A stretch of 64,000 bases of DNA. It comes from Ceratothoa steindachneri (lineage: Eukaryota > Arthropoda > Malacostraca > Isopoda > Cymothoidae). The notes under the pieces are model-generated. The model was not told where the DNA came from and made no database searches. It worked only from the letters and a program-made list of their open reading frames with translations. Shown piece by piece: positions 46,870-60,115 of this stretch. A program made the position numbers and the translations under genes. The stretch covers positions 36,177,726-36,241,725 of the forward strand of contig OZ018317.1 in the NCBI GenBank assembly GCA_963969495.1. Direction: 5' to 3'. Each line of letters starts with the position of its first letter. The stretch's first letter is position 1.

Positions 46870-49490
46870 GAGACTTGATGTTATTGCGATAACAGAGTCA
46901 TGGCTTGATTTGGCAGGAAAGAACTTTATACCTGAGGCCCAGAATGATAATTATAATATGTTTCATACAGATAGGAATAGGAGGAAAGGTGGAGGGGTGA
47001 TTATTTATATTAGAGAAAATCTTCAGTTTAATGAAAACACTACAATTATAAGTGACTCTGATACAGTCATTATGATAGATGTTAAGGAGGCAGGGTCAGG
47101 AAATGAAATGCCAATGAGAGGAATGGTGTTGATGAGGAATATGAGACAATGATTAAACAGTTATTTGCTGGGCAGAATATGAACATTCCATATAGGGAGA
47201 TAAGTACCAAATCTGTCGAGCTTAAATGGATGTAAGGTAAAATAAGCATTATAGCATTAAAAGAGGCATTTATAGAAAAATAAAAAAATGGTGAGGATCA
47301 ATTAAGACAGAGATATAATAAGCTAACTAGGGACATTAAAAAGTTAATCAGGGTAGAAAAGAGAAATTATGATATTAAAAAAGCAGGAGAATATCACAAA
47401 GGTTTCTTTCAATCATACAGAACCAAGAATATAAATAAAATAGGCACGCTTAAAACTACAGATGGAAAGTTAGTGAGTAATAGTGTTGGAAATAAGTATT
47501 TTCTTTCAGTATTTACACTCAAAGATACTCTATATTCAGGGTTAATGATTAAGAGAAATTAGAGGATATTTTAATTACAAATGAGATAGTGTCAAAAGAA
47601 ATAGAATCAAATTTAGTAAATCACCGGTCCCTGGTGAGTTTTTTTCTATGATTTTGAAGGAATGTAAACATGTGTTAAATGAGACCCTAGCATACATATT
47701 TAGAATATTGTTAGAGACTAGCATTGTACCAACAGCATGGAAGAAAGCTAATGTGATACTTACGACTAGATTTAAGAAGGAGGATCATTCAATGATGTCT
47801 AATTACCGACCACTGTGTTTGAATTCAGTTGTGGGGAAAATGATTGAATATACTCGTATAATACCAAAATTTATTAGGGACCATTTGGATAAACATAATT
47901 TGATTAATGAAACTCAACACGGCTTTACTAAGGGTAAATCGTGTTTGACTAATTTAATACCTTCTCATCTCTCTCTTCCGATAGAGATGAGAATTACAAT
48001 AGTATTTACTTGGATATTAGTAAAGCTTTCGACAGGGTGCTACACTTAGGACTTTTGAATAAAGTTAAAGCACATGGGATCGATGGAAGGATTTTTAGGT
48101 AGATTCAGTCGTAGCTTAGTGACAGATAGCAAAGAGTTAATACAGACGAGATTAAATCTGAGTCGGGCTCCTTAGGGGGTAGTGTTGGGGCCGTTGTTAT
48201 TCTTGATTTATGAAGTGATCTTGACTTAGGTATAAGTAGAGGCATGGGCAAGTTTACTGATGATGCTAAGGTACGTAGGATTATAGAGTTCATGCTAGCC
48301 GAGTGGATACGGCGTTGGCCTCCCAACGTCGCGGTACCGGGTTTGATTCCGAATCCCGGCATGATCGGACACAAACGTCAACTCACGTAGAGATCTGGCT
48401 ACCGATTGGTGGACACGCTGTGCTCACCCCGTTTTCGGGTGGGTAGATCTTACACCTATCACCTCACACAAGCCGATCACAAAACTACTTTCTTTCCTCT
48501 CCCGTCTTCACAGCATAATATACGCACACATACTCTCCCAAGGAATCCTGCCAATGTGTATCTATATCCACGTACCTCTGACACGGATCAGGTCCCCCCT
48601 CCCCGAAGTGACGAAGGCTTCCACCTGACCGGCTCCTGGGGCCCTCGGGCCGACCAGCGATTCTCATACTGACCTTATATAAATTTCATTATCCGGTCAG
48701 GGATCCTCCCAATATCATGGAAGGATTGGCGCTGACTAATTAACTGACTACGTAGGATTATAAGTTCTGACTCTGATGCTGAGGCATTAAAAGATGAATT
48801 GAGCATACTATCCCAATGGGCAGAAAAATGGCAAATGGAATTTAACATAAGCAAGTGAAGTGTACTTAGTATAGGTAGGTGCAATCCACTGAATAATTAT
48901 AAACTGAATAGGAGAGTTTTAGGAAGGTCAGAATGCGAAAGAGACTTAAGTGTCCATGAAAGTTCTGACCTCCGGCCTAGAAAGCAGTGCATAAGTCCTG
49001 GGGTTTATTTGGAGGAGTGTAAGTAATAGGAGCACCGATGTCATTCTGAAAGTGTACCTGTCATTAGTTAGGCCTCATCTTGACTATGCGATGCAATTTT
49101 TGGTCGCCACATATAGGTTAGATATTGGTTTGGTCGAGTCTGTGCAACGAAGGATGACCAAGATGATTCATGGATTGAGGAGCTTACCTTATGGTGAAAT
49201 GCTTAGGAGACTAAATCTTCAGAGATTAAAAAGGAGAAGAGTTCGAGGGGGACTTGATTAGGGTCTTCAAGTGGGTAAAAGGTTATAATAGGGGAGACAG
49301 GGGTAAGGTTCTTATTTTTAATGAACAGCATAGAAGACGTAGCAATGGGTTTAAGCTGGACAAGTTTAGGTTAATGAAAGATATTGGTAGAAATTGGTTT
49401 ACGAATCGAATGGTAGATGAATGGAATAGGCTCTCTAGTCATGGGATAGAAGCGTCTCCCCCTGTGGAGTTTTAGGAATAAATTGGATAG
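46870..49490 (+). pseudogene. CR1/L2-like LINE ORF2: endonuclease and reverse transcriptase, broken, with nested SINE
   Basis: The endonuclease N-terminus is LDVIAITESWLDL (catalytic Glu) and KGGGVIIYIRENL; its middle, with the DFN box, is deleted. RT includes ILLETSIVPTAWKKANV, NYRPLCLNSVVGKM, ETQHGFTKGKSCLTNL, a degraded DISKAFDRV near 48020 and TDDAKV near 48255. A SINE interrupts at 48286-48748. The C-terminal part continues as SLVRPHLDYAMQF, SVQRRMTKMIHGLRSLPY, RRRVRGGLIRVFKWVKG and MVDEWNRL, a block typical of CR1/L2/Rex-type LINEs. Many stops and shifts make it dead. The 3' end near 49645 has CTTATGTTCTTA. Confidence 0.87.
48286..48748 (+). mobile_element. tRNA-derived SINE with 14-bp target duplication, nested in the LINE
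   Basis: It is flanked by TACGTAGGATTATA at 48272-48285 and 48749-48762. The head at 48290-48364 is tRNA-like: the ends TCATGC and GCATGA pair, box A is TAGCCGAGTGG (the type seen in Ser and Leu tRNAs), the anticodon arm is CGTTGG..CCAACG, and box B is GGTTTGATTCC. About 385 bp of unrelated body follows. The T arm has an oversized loop, so it is not a working tRNA. Deleting the SINE and one duplication restores the LINE frame (VRRII then SSDSDAEAL). Confidence 0.9.
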
Positions 49491-50022
49491 ATTTATGGAT
49501 GAGGGTACTAGGTGGGACTGAACTAGCTGATAGATTTAAGGATGAGAATGTTAGGTGGGACTGAACTGGGTAATGGGAACAAGAGCTGCCTTGTATAGGC
49601 TATTGATTAGCCTTTTGCAGACTCCTTCTTTTCTTATGTTCTTATCTCATTTCCCAGGAGACCACATGGCAGGGAGATGAGTCACTTTTTGTTCTGAACC
49701 AACTGCCACTTCTCTTCTGTTTGCTGGTCAAATTGGCAAAAAGGAGAAGATTATAATGTATAGTTCCATTTGTGACCCCATTTTCAGGTTGGGTGAGGAT
49801 GCAGGATCGAAGAACCGATAAGAAATAAGAATAAAATTAAGGCAAGGGAGGATTTTAGACCTTTCAAGGTTAGATGAGTAAGTAGGAAATAGACTTCATT
49901 CTAATAACAGAAGAAGAAGTAAAAGAAAAAAAGAAGGAAATGAGGAAGAAAAATAAAGGTGAAGAAACGAGATGTTGGTGTAGAAAAAAGGAGAGGAATA
50001 AAAAGAAGAAAAAAAATCAAAC
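49491..50022. other. LINE 3' end and unassigned A-rich sequence
   Basis: The CR1/L2-like 3' UTR runs to about 49645 (GCCTTTTGCAGACTCC, CTTATGTTCTTA). After that lies A/G-rich sequence without a supported gene. Confidence 0.55.
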
Positions 50023-50300
50023 CAAATTAGTTTCCGATGATCACTTGTATATGTCGGACGCCAGAGGGGTTCGGACAAAACCCTCAACTCTTCAGGCGGA
50101 AGCTTCTCCACCAGTTGAAAAGAAGAAAAATAGGAAAACGAGGTAAATAAAGTAAACGAAAAGAAGATGGAGAAAAGGAATTTGAAACAGAAAAGAATAA
50201 TAATAATAAGAAGAAGAAGTAGAAGAAGAACAACTGTTACAATATCCAACTAAATCAGTTCCCGATGATCAATTGTATCTGGTAAACGCCAGAGGGCCTC
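50023..50300. repeat. Roughly 50-bp block duplicated about 227 bp apart
   Basis: Two copies (about 50024-50074 and 50251-50301) share CCGATGATCA.TTGTAT and ACGCCAGAGGG. The intervening sequence is A/G-rich, with AAGAAGAAG runs. The nature of the block is unknown. Confidence 0.7.
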
Positions 50301-50554
50301 CAATGCCGACGAAAAGGGAGCCCAAAACGAAAGACCCCCCGACAATTTTCCCTCTTCCTTGTCGGTGATCGAAAGAAAATCGCTTCTAAACCGGCTAAAC
50401 GGCTGGGTGGGGCCAGTCTGGTAGGGAGGGGACTCAGACAGTTGGGTGTGGGGTTCGAGAGTACCAGTGCGAAAATCCGTTCGTTACCTGCTACGCTTAT
50501 TACCCCCACCCCCCTCCGCCTAAATTCCGTCAAGATCTTAGGTTCGGGATTGTG

Positions 50555-50569
50555 CCGATAGATGGCGCT
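50555..50569 (+). promoter_or_regulatory. CTCF-like motif CCGATAGATGGCGCT
   Basis: The word matches the core AGATGGCGC shared by insect and vertebrate CTCF sites, including the upstream CC. It sits in intron 2 of a developmental gene. One motif alone is weak evidence. Confidence 0.35.
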
Positions 50570-52351
50570 TCTAATAGAGTTCCGCAAGTGGTCCGGTTAA
50601 GGGGGATGAATATAGAGCTATGCATACGTGTGCGTGGAGTTGTGTACATATGTGTACGTGTTTGGTTTATGTAGGGCGTGTTTGCGTTAACAGGCTGCGT
50701 ATGGCTTGTCTTCGTTAAGAAAAATATGTTGCTCGTATTGTTTTCTATGTGAACTTTGTGTATGAGTACTGTATGGAATTTTATGTTGTTTGTGTATGTT
50801 TCCATGTACATTTTTGCATGTATATTTTCAATGAGCGTGGAATGTGCTCATAATACGCACCCGCAGCTCCGTGATTTTCCCACCTCGAGTTTACAAGGCA
50901 ATAACAACGAGGGCGTCTCTTGCAAGATCCTCCAGCAAGGATTGGAGCCGGGAGGAAGAACATTGTGTTGGGGTGTGGAGAGCGAACAGTGGGGTCGAGG
51001 CTGGGTAGGCAAACTGTAAGGTTGGGGCAGGGGGGAGGTCAACATTGTGGATTAGATGGGTAAGAAGAAAGGTTTGGTGTGAGGTTGGGGAGGAGGGGGT
51101 TTGGGTATTGGGGTGTGTGAGGACATTTGGTGGGTATGGGGTGAGGGTGTAGAGGGAGAACTGCGTGTGTTGGGGTGGGAGGGCACATATTCCTCCAGAT
51201 GTCAGCTGCGGCAAGGTAGCCCATACTACACATGACCGTCTTGGCGTGTGTGTAAAAGGTTAGAAAGGAGAAAATGGTATAAATAATGAAAGCATGTGCA
51301 ATGACACCACTCCAGCCGGTGGAAGACGAGGGGAAGGGGGGGTTAAACCGCCCTTCCCTCCTTACAAGGGGTGAATGGAAAAAAACCGGTCAGCGACTAG
51401 CCTACGGAATTAGATGATGGACAGGAACATAGGCGAGAAGAGGCTTTAAAGAAAGTACCTCAAAAAGGGCAGAATAGAATTGTCTAAAAAGAATAAAGCC
51501 GCGGTAGCCTCAATCTCGTTTGAGATTGCCAGTGGGAGTGGTTGGGAGGGCGTAAGCGTAAAATATACGTGATTGTTGTGTATGCTACATAAACCATTCT
51601 ATTATACATAGTTTGGGGTAGATGTATGTTTTTCATTTGTATGTATGTATGAATATTTGATAAATCGTTTTATGTTATAGGTGCCATTAGTTGTGTTGTA
51701 TGTGCGACTCTTTGAACGTCGTAACATATTAAGCACACTTCCTTTTTGCTATTGTCGAGTGTTATGTATTTACAGTTGCTCAAATTAGTTATGTCACATT
51801 TGTCAAAATGTTTCGGACAAAAGTAAGTTAACTACGATATAATTTTAAATCTTCGGATAGGCTTGCAATGTGCTGCTAGGCTTTGATCTGCTGTAGTCGC
51901 AAATACTATTTTTCCTCCCATGTCAGAGTGGGAAATTAATTTTGCGATGAAAAAATAGCTATTTATCAAAGCGAATAATTTCGTGATTTCCATGATTAAA
52001 AATGAAATGAATATATAAAGATGAATATGCTAGGAAAGGCCATATTTCGTAAATTCGGCAAACTTGCTTTGCACAAAAAAGAATGTATAAATGTTTCAAC
52101 AGTAATGTTCGAAATACAACTTTGCTTTGTGTCTGTGTTGGCCCATATAAATATATTCTCGTTTTCTGTTAAAGAAAACGCTAACTCTTAGAAAAGGTTT
52201 CTTGAAATTTCTCTTTTAGAGAAACGGATGGTTGCTCAATGAAGAGGGTTGTGGAACTCCAGGAGACTTTTCTAGCAGATTAAGAAATTCTTACTATTGC
52301 TCTTACCTAACCTTATTGACATGGACTCTCTTGTTAATTTTACATTCACTA
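50570..52351. other. BarH intron 2: unassigned, with a G-rich segment at 51010-51190
   Basis: No gene is supported. The plus strand at 51010-51190 has many GGGG runs (GTTGGGGCAGGGGGG, GGTTGGGGAGGAGGGGG) and could form G-quadruplexes. A short palindrome, CAATCTCGTTTGAGATTG, lies at 51510-51527. The rest is unremarkable. Confidence 0.5.
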
Positions 52352-53159
52352 AAAAGTTGATCACTATGAGAAGTCCAGACAACATGGTTTGAAGGCCTTT
52401 ATTACACGACAACGTTTCGAGTCTCATTTGCCCATCTTCTGATCCTAAATTTCGAAATTTATAATAATAAAAAAAAGACTCAGTCGCATCATTAAATGTA
52501 TAACAAACATTAATATAGATAATTATAAAAAACTAGCTACATGTAAAAAAAAAACCCAGGCACTTAGGATTTCCGGAATCTAGTTTCATAACATTAAGAA
52601 AACCTTTACTAAATTCCGATTCAGCTGGAGTCCCCTTACATATAATTTAATTATTCAACCAACCAACCTTCACTTGCTAATAATTATCGCTAATCTAACT
52701 ACCAATCAACTTTTAAATTTAAATAACCAACCGATGTTAAATCAATACGAAAATATAGTTTCCTTTGTATACCTTTGGACACCTCGCTCCATAAGATGTT
52801 TCAAATACGTGTTGTTAATGTTTTGTTTAAAAAGTTCTTTGTATTTAATTGTTTTCATTAAATTTTCATGTATTTAATAAGGTTTTTAAATACTCTTTGT
52901 ATTATTTTTTGCTCCTTCTTTGCATAGTTTTACTTTACAATTACTGAATCTAAAATTGATCTTATGGTATTTCTGCTATTCATTAATATTAATTTTTTTT
53001 TGTACTTTATACATATATTTCTTATATTGGATAGGTATTTTTTTTATTATTCTTAATTTTGAAATTGAGGAGCAGAAGATGAGCCAATGAGGCTCGAAAC
53101 TTTGTCACGTAATTAAGGCCTCAAACCATGTTGTCTGGACTTGTCCTAGTGATCAACTT
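52352..53159. mobile_element. Foldback element with inverted ends of about 105 bp, possibly Penelope-like
   Basis: The left end (52354-52460) and right end (53056-53158) are inverted copies: AAGTTGATCACTA and GTCCAGACAACATGGTTTGA occur at both outer ends, with TTTCGAG and CATCTTCTG further in. The interior is AT-rich with no credible protein. The phrase GGCTCGAAAC..TTGTCACGTAATTAAGGCC recalls Penelope-like element ends, which often carry hammerhead ribozymes, but the ribozyme core is not intact here. Confidence 0.7.
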
Positions 53160-53162
53160 CTT

Positions 53163-53163
53163 A

Positions 53164-53237
<74 letters not shown>

Positions 53238-53376
53238 ATGAGAAACTCACAAAGTGGTGCGTGAGTAAATGCAAAAAATCCCACAGGCAGGAAAATGAAA
53301 AGCGATTCCAAGTACTTTCCAAAGTACTTGGAATCCATCTGCCTTTCATTTTTCTCTTTTCCTCTGGAATTTTTGC

Positions 53377-53457
<81 letters not shown>

Positions 53458-53460
53458 TGT
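53163..53460. repeat. Two (TA)n tracts flanking a foldback
   Basis: TA tracts lie at 53163-53233 and 53381-53452. Between them is an imperfect inverted repeat centred near 53321, with a perfect core (GATTCCAAGTACTTT, two-base loop, its complement) and weaker outer pairing (CATTTTCCTGC with GCCTTTCATTTTTC-type sequence, and the ATGCAAAAA ends). The foldback sits cleanly inside the dinucleotide repeat. Confidence 0.85.
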
Positions 53461-53975
53461 AAAATAGAAAGAGCAAATGCAAATTCTGCGGGTGATAACA
53501 ACCACCACAGGGCTTTCGCCATATTTATTTTCTGCCTTTCAAAACAATTTTGAAGACAGAAACAAAGGTGCAGAAACCTCGCATTGCAGACTATATTACA
53601 ATGTAGTACATGAAAGAGAAATTGGACGCAAATGAGCAATAAGACAAGAAACAGGAGTTTTTTAGAGGTAAGAGAAAGGGACATTAGAAGAAGACTAGAA
53701 TCAAAGAGAGCAGAGGGCGGCACAATGAAGGCAATCCTTTACCGAGAAGACAGAGATAACGCCAGGGAAAAAAAGTTTGAAATTCCTGGCCGGGACTCAA
53801 ACCCGGGTCTGCAGATTGCCGGTCAGATGCTCTACCGCTAAGCTACCAGGCACAGTGACTCTACTTCCCCATAGCATTACCCCATCAAACACAGTATCTC
53901 TCTGAGGTAGGAACCTCCAAGGAATTTTTATACCATATCTTCTTACCTGCTCACAATTTAAGGCTCATCCCATAC
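53461..53975 (-). repeat. tRNA-containing (SINE-like) repeat, copy 2, with adjoining block
   Basis: Region 53605-53975 matches 29157-29480. The tRNA-like head reads on the minus strand from 53850 to 53785: GGTAGCTTAGCGGTAGAGC (box A), GGGTTTGAGTCCC (box B), ends CCTGG and CCAGG. Compared with copy 1 it has an extra 30-bp piece near 53633-53665. The adjoining block at 53470-53535 (GGGTGATAACAACCACCAC) recurs next to copy 1 at 29515-29575 but in the opposite orientation. Confidence 0.75.
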
Positions 53976-54420
53976 AGGAGTAGCTTGCACTTCGCTGCAC
54001 TCGCTACTAGCCCTTAGGGCTGTTGGCCTCCGGCTTTTTTGGCATTTCAAACCGCTTTTTCAACTCCCTCATAAGGGATTTAACTACTTGTTTAAACACC
54101 CGCCTTGAGCTCATAAAAAGAAAGAAAATACTAAATTCACTATTTTTTCTAAAGTTCAAAAGATTTGTATAACCGGTATTATAAAGTATTTAAATAAAAA
54201 TTTTTTGAAATGATTTAAATTATTGCCTTTCAAACCGCTTTTTCACCCGCCTTTCATGATGGTTTTAACTATTTGTTTAAAACTCCCCCTTGTTCTCCTA
54301 AAAAAGTAAAAGATACACAAAAATAAAATTATAATAATAGCCGCAATAATAATAATAATAATAATAATAGGAACCGCACTAATAATAACAATAACCGCAA
54401 TAATAATAATAATAATAATT
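53976..54420. repeat. Duplicated block of about 85 bp and (TAA)n
   Basis: Blocks at about 54045-54125 and 54228-54308 share TTTCAAACCGCTTTTTCA and ACTA.TTGTTTAAA. A TAA/ATA trinucleotide microsatellite with GCCGC interruptions follows at 54325-54420. Confidence 0.75.
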
Positions 54421-55739
54421 GATTGCGACGGTCTAAACCCAGTTCTTGCACCCCCGGGAGAACAGATTAAATATTCCTAGATATATGTAGATATAGTATG
54501 TCAGGTTGGATTTGGTCCCTAGTTATGGTACCTGGTCTATAAGTTTGTACGTAATGGCACGTTTGAGGTCTCTGGTTATAGACGGGCAGTTGGCCTATAA
54601 GTTGTTGATTACGGGTTTACCGATGAAAGTCGACACAACAGTTTCCCATTCAAGTACTAACCTTACCCAAAGTTGCTTAACTTCAACGTAGCGCTATTGG
54701 GGCATTCGGTTAACGGGGGCTGACCTTGGGCTGATTCCAATTGTGGGGGAAATTATCCTCTTCTTTGATTTTACTGAAGTAGGCTGGGTAAGATGGCCGA
54801 CGGGTTGGATTATTCTCAGGAAAAGTAATCTCGGAAGGCGGATTCAAAAGACTCTTTATTGGGCGGAGGACTCGGTAGGCTTAGGCAGAAAGAATTTGAT
54901 TGAACTTATGTTGGGTTTTTGAGGCAGACCTACTAATGTATAAACCTATTTTGACTATCCTCTGATGACCTGACCGTCTGGCCGACTGACTATCTTTTAC
55001 TCTTTCTTGACTCTTGACTCTACTCTCCTGACTGTTCCTAGGCTCTAACCCAAAGTTGCATATACTGTGTCGAAAACCCATGGACGTTGCCCGCTGTTGA
55101 CAATGACACAGTTTGAGCGGAGTTTACTCTAGAGGATGTTTATTTTGTGTGCGTGGAGATAGAGAAAATCTTGATCTCACATTTCGAGGATACAATTTTG
55201 CATTTCGCAGCACCCTGATAGTAAATAAAGTTTGTATCTTTCCTGTTTTCAGCTCGGTGTCAATGAATGCACCTGTTTTGACGTTTTTTGGTACAGCTGT
55301 GTCGTTTCCCAGAACCTTGGTGATCGCGAGAGGAGTGTAAGTGTATATGCTTGTGAGTGTGCAAGTGTGTCAGCGCGTATGCGTGTGAAAATTCGTTCTG
55401 TCTTTAGTCCTTTATAAGAATAGTACATATTATTGTTTACATCATCAGATAATGTATATTATTATTTCTCAGTCAAAAATGTTATATATATATATTACTC
55501 TCTGAATGACAAACTGTTATTTACCTATTTTGCATGCACCTAATTATGTGCGTACCCATTTCAAGCCTTCATAGGATTTATATGACACTCATCCGTGAGG
55601 CTTCATTGTCAATCTTATTTCGCCTTGCAATGGCACTACAATAGATAATTATAAATCTCAACCACGGTCTAAAACTAGCTCACATTACCGTGGATATCTA
55701 AACCAAGAGAAAAAAATCACGTTCTAAAAATATAAAGTT

Positions 55740-55742
<3 letters not shown>
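54421..55742. other. BarH intron 2: no recognised feature
   Basis: Open frames at 54506 and 55113 are short and match nothing I recognise. A block with repeated TGACTC and TCTGGCCGACTGAC words near 54960-55030 is of unknown meaning. Confidence 0.5.

Positions 55743-55818
<76 letters not shown>
55743..55818. repeat. (TA)n tract
   Basis: A pure TA repeat that appears to replace the outer end of the Tc1-like element that follows. Confidence 0.97.
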
Positions 55819-55820
<2 letters not shown>

Positions 55821-57223
55821 TAGTCATGTTAAGACTATTAGATTTTTCATATAAGAAAATTAATAGAACAAATCGAATGTTATATTTTGTTTAAGTGTGT
55901 TTTATAATTTAAAAGTGAAATATACCAAAGTTTCGAGCCCAAACCAATATTTGCAATAATGTTCCTTGTTGGTAAGGAATGCTTCAATTCGTTTTGGAGT
56001 ACTGGAGACGAAATTTGTGATGATATTTTGACTGATATTGCTCCATTTTTGTTCAATAACTACTCACAACTTCTCTCGATTGGATGGTTCTGTTTATCAA
56101 CGGCCAGTTTGATTATCGCCTCTTAAATCTCTAATGGTTTAAAATCTTGCAAATTCCATGAACCGAGATCCCAAAAGTTCCATGTTATTTTCAGCCATAA
56201 CTTTGTTATTGCTTTTACTTTGTGACAAGGTATGCCACCATCCTAAAAAAATAGTTACCATTCCCAAAATGCTCCGGAACTGTTGGGAAAAGGTGATGAT
56301 GAGGCACGTTTTGCTATCATTTTGGCAAAGTTGTTATCGCTCCAGCTCCCTTAGATGAAAATCAGCCACTAACATGTGCGGATGCTTCACCTTAGGCACG
56401 ACACTCGTGAAAACGCTTCACTTTTCTCATTCTAACGAGGGATCTTCCAAGAGCTCCAAACAAGCGGAAGAGACCTCCATTAAAGAATATCAATTTGCTT
56501 CAGTCTTCAACAGCCCATTCTTTGTATTTCCGACAAAAATGGAGACAATCTGTGAGGTTCTTCTTGATGAGATGAGACATTTTCACATCCATATTCAATT
56601 TGAGACCTTTGTCGAAATATCTCCGTCTCTGAGCGGCTTAAGCATTCACACCTGCTCCTTTGCAATCGTGAGTAAGTTTGGCACTGGAGGCAACCCGATC
56701 CTTGAGATGGGACCTTACCAAGAGGCGATCTTGGCGTTCATTTGAAGCTCTTGGGCGTCGAAAGGCTTCTTCACAGGGTTGTAAACGTATTTTGAATGTC
56801 ATTCATTATCCTAAAAATGGTGCTCCTTGATGCTATACCCTTAGCAACTATCTCCTGCATTTCAGATCAGTTTGACGCAGACCAAGAATGGTCCTACGCT
56901 GAACAATTTTTGAATTGAAAAAGATTCCAACACTTATTTTTACAACGAAATATTACGAAAAAGATTACAATTACACATCATTCAGTTTATTACCACTTTA
57001 TTCGAATAGCAAAGCTCCATGCAATGATTCTCGCCTACTACAGGAATAAGACCAGAGCTTGATTTTGGGCTCAGCGAAAGAATGAAATTTTTTCTTACTA
57101 TTTTTGAAATTCTGTTTTTTTTTTAGAAAGCTGCAATAATTTAAATATTAGAATAATTATTCCTATTAAGTAAATTTCAAAAACGACTAAAAAATAAAAA
57201 TATACCCTAGTATCAAAACCTTT

Positions 57224-57230
<7 letters not shown>
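55821..57230 (-). mobile_element. Tc1-like transposon, copy 1 (minus), decayed
   Basis: This is an inverted copy of the element at 61386-62820. The right end (CCATGGCTAAAGGTTTTGATA, read inward) matches the Tc1 terminus; the left end is degraded at the (TA)n tract. Transposase traces read on the minus strand, for example the C-terminal SSTPKRIEAFLTNKEHYCKY near 55950-56010 and KQNHPIE near 56090. The catalytic domain is out of frame and full of stops. The 123-codon plus-strand frame at 56374-56745 is an antisense shadow, yet it is identical to the shadow frame in copy 2. Confidence 0.85.
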
Positions 57231-59544
<2,314 letters not shown>

Positions 59545-59684
59545 GACGAAATGGAAGCGACAAACAGCGGTCGGACTGGAGCTTTTGGCGGAGGTAGGAG
59601 GCTTATCGGGGATCCGCCAGGCCGGCGGGGGTACCAAAGCACCCTTTCCGTGGGGAACACCACCAGACCTTCCATCTCCTAAAG
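59545..59684 (+). CDS. BarH: BarH-class homeobox gene, coding exon 3 (homeodomain end and post-homeodomain motif)
   Basis: The acceptor is TTGCAATTGGCAG before 59545. The first base completes Arg178, then the frame reads TKWKRQ (homeodomain end) and TAVGLELLAE, the conserved sequence that follows the BarH homeodomain. The phase-2 junction with 43782 restores the codon exactly. After LLAE the sequence departs from the usual AGN(Y/F) and becomes Gly/Pro-rich (GGLSGIRQAGGGTKAPFPW, PPDLPSPK). A strong donor, AAAG/GTAAGT at 59685 (phase 1), is the chosen exon end; without splicing a stop follows at 59690. A weaker donor GAG/GTAGGA at 59594, exactly where conservation ends, is an alternative. No fourth exon was found before 64000. 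Confidence 0.92.
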
Positions 59685-60115
59685 GTAAGTGATGGTAGGA
59701 AAAGGTAAATTGTTAATTTCGAAGAACAACTAAACTGAAGAGTTGCTGTGAGTCTCCTCTATGGCTACTGTAGGAAATAATTACAAAATTATGATTTAAT
59801 CACTAATGGAGAAGAATTATGATTATGATTAAATCAATAATGAAGAAAATAATATTTAAAACTTGAAAAAAAATAAGGAACCTTACCCCAACGACTGCTG
59901 GGTCCTCGGACCCTCCAGCACATTCTTGTTGAGTGGCTCAGTCTGGTGGAACTTCGCGCGCGCTAGCTGGCACATTTACCCCTAAACAATTGTACTATTA
60001 TTGACCTCGTCCAGTCCTCAGACACTCTTCCAGTTTTAAATCCCTTATTATACAACCACCAAACCAATTTCATATCACACTTAGCATCACTTTTTAGCAT
60101 CTCAACGAGTATATC
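59685..60115. other. Sequence after BarH exon 3, probably intron 3
   Basis: It starts with the donor GTAAGT. No further BarH coding sequence (the expected C-terminal continuation) was found here or up to 64000. Confidence 0.55.

Noticed and set aside
53075..53105. Hammerhead ribozyme in the foldback end
   Set aside because: The conserved CTGATGA is changed and stem II next to GAAA does not pair cleanly. It is noted only as a resemblance.
56374..56745. 123-codon frame, also at 61833-62204 on the other strand
   Set aside because: It is antisense to Tc1 transposase remnants (the coding traces TKFLAENN and KRIEA lie on the opposite strand), so it is not treated as a gene. The identity between copies is kept as a finding.
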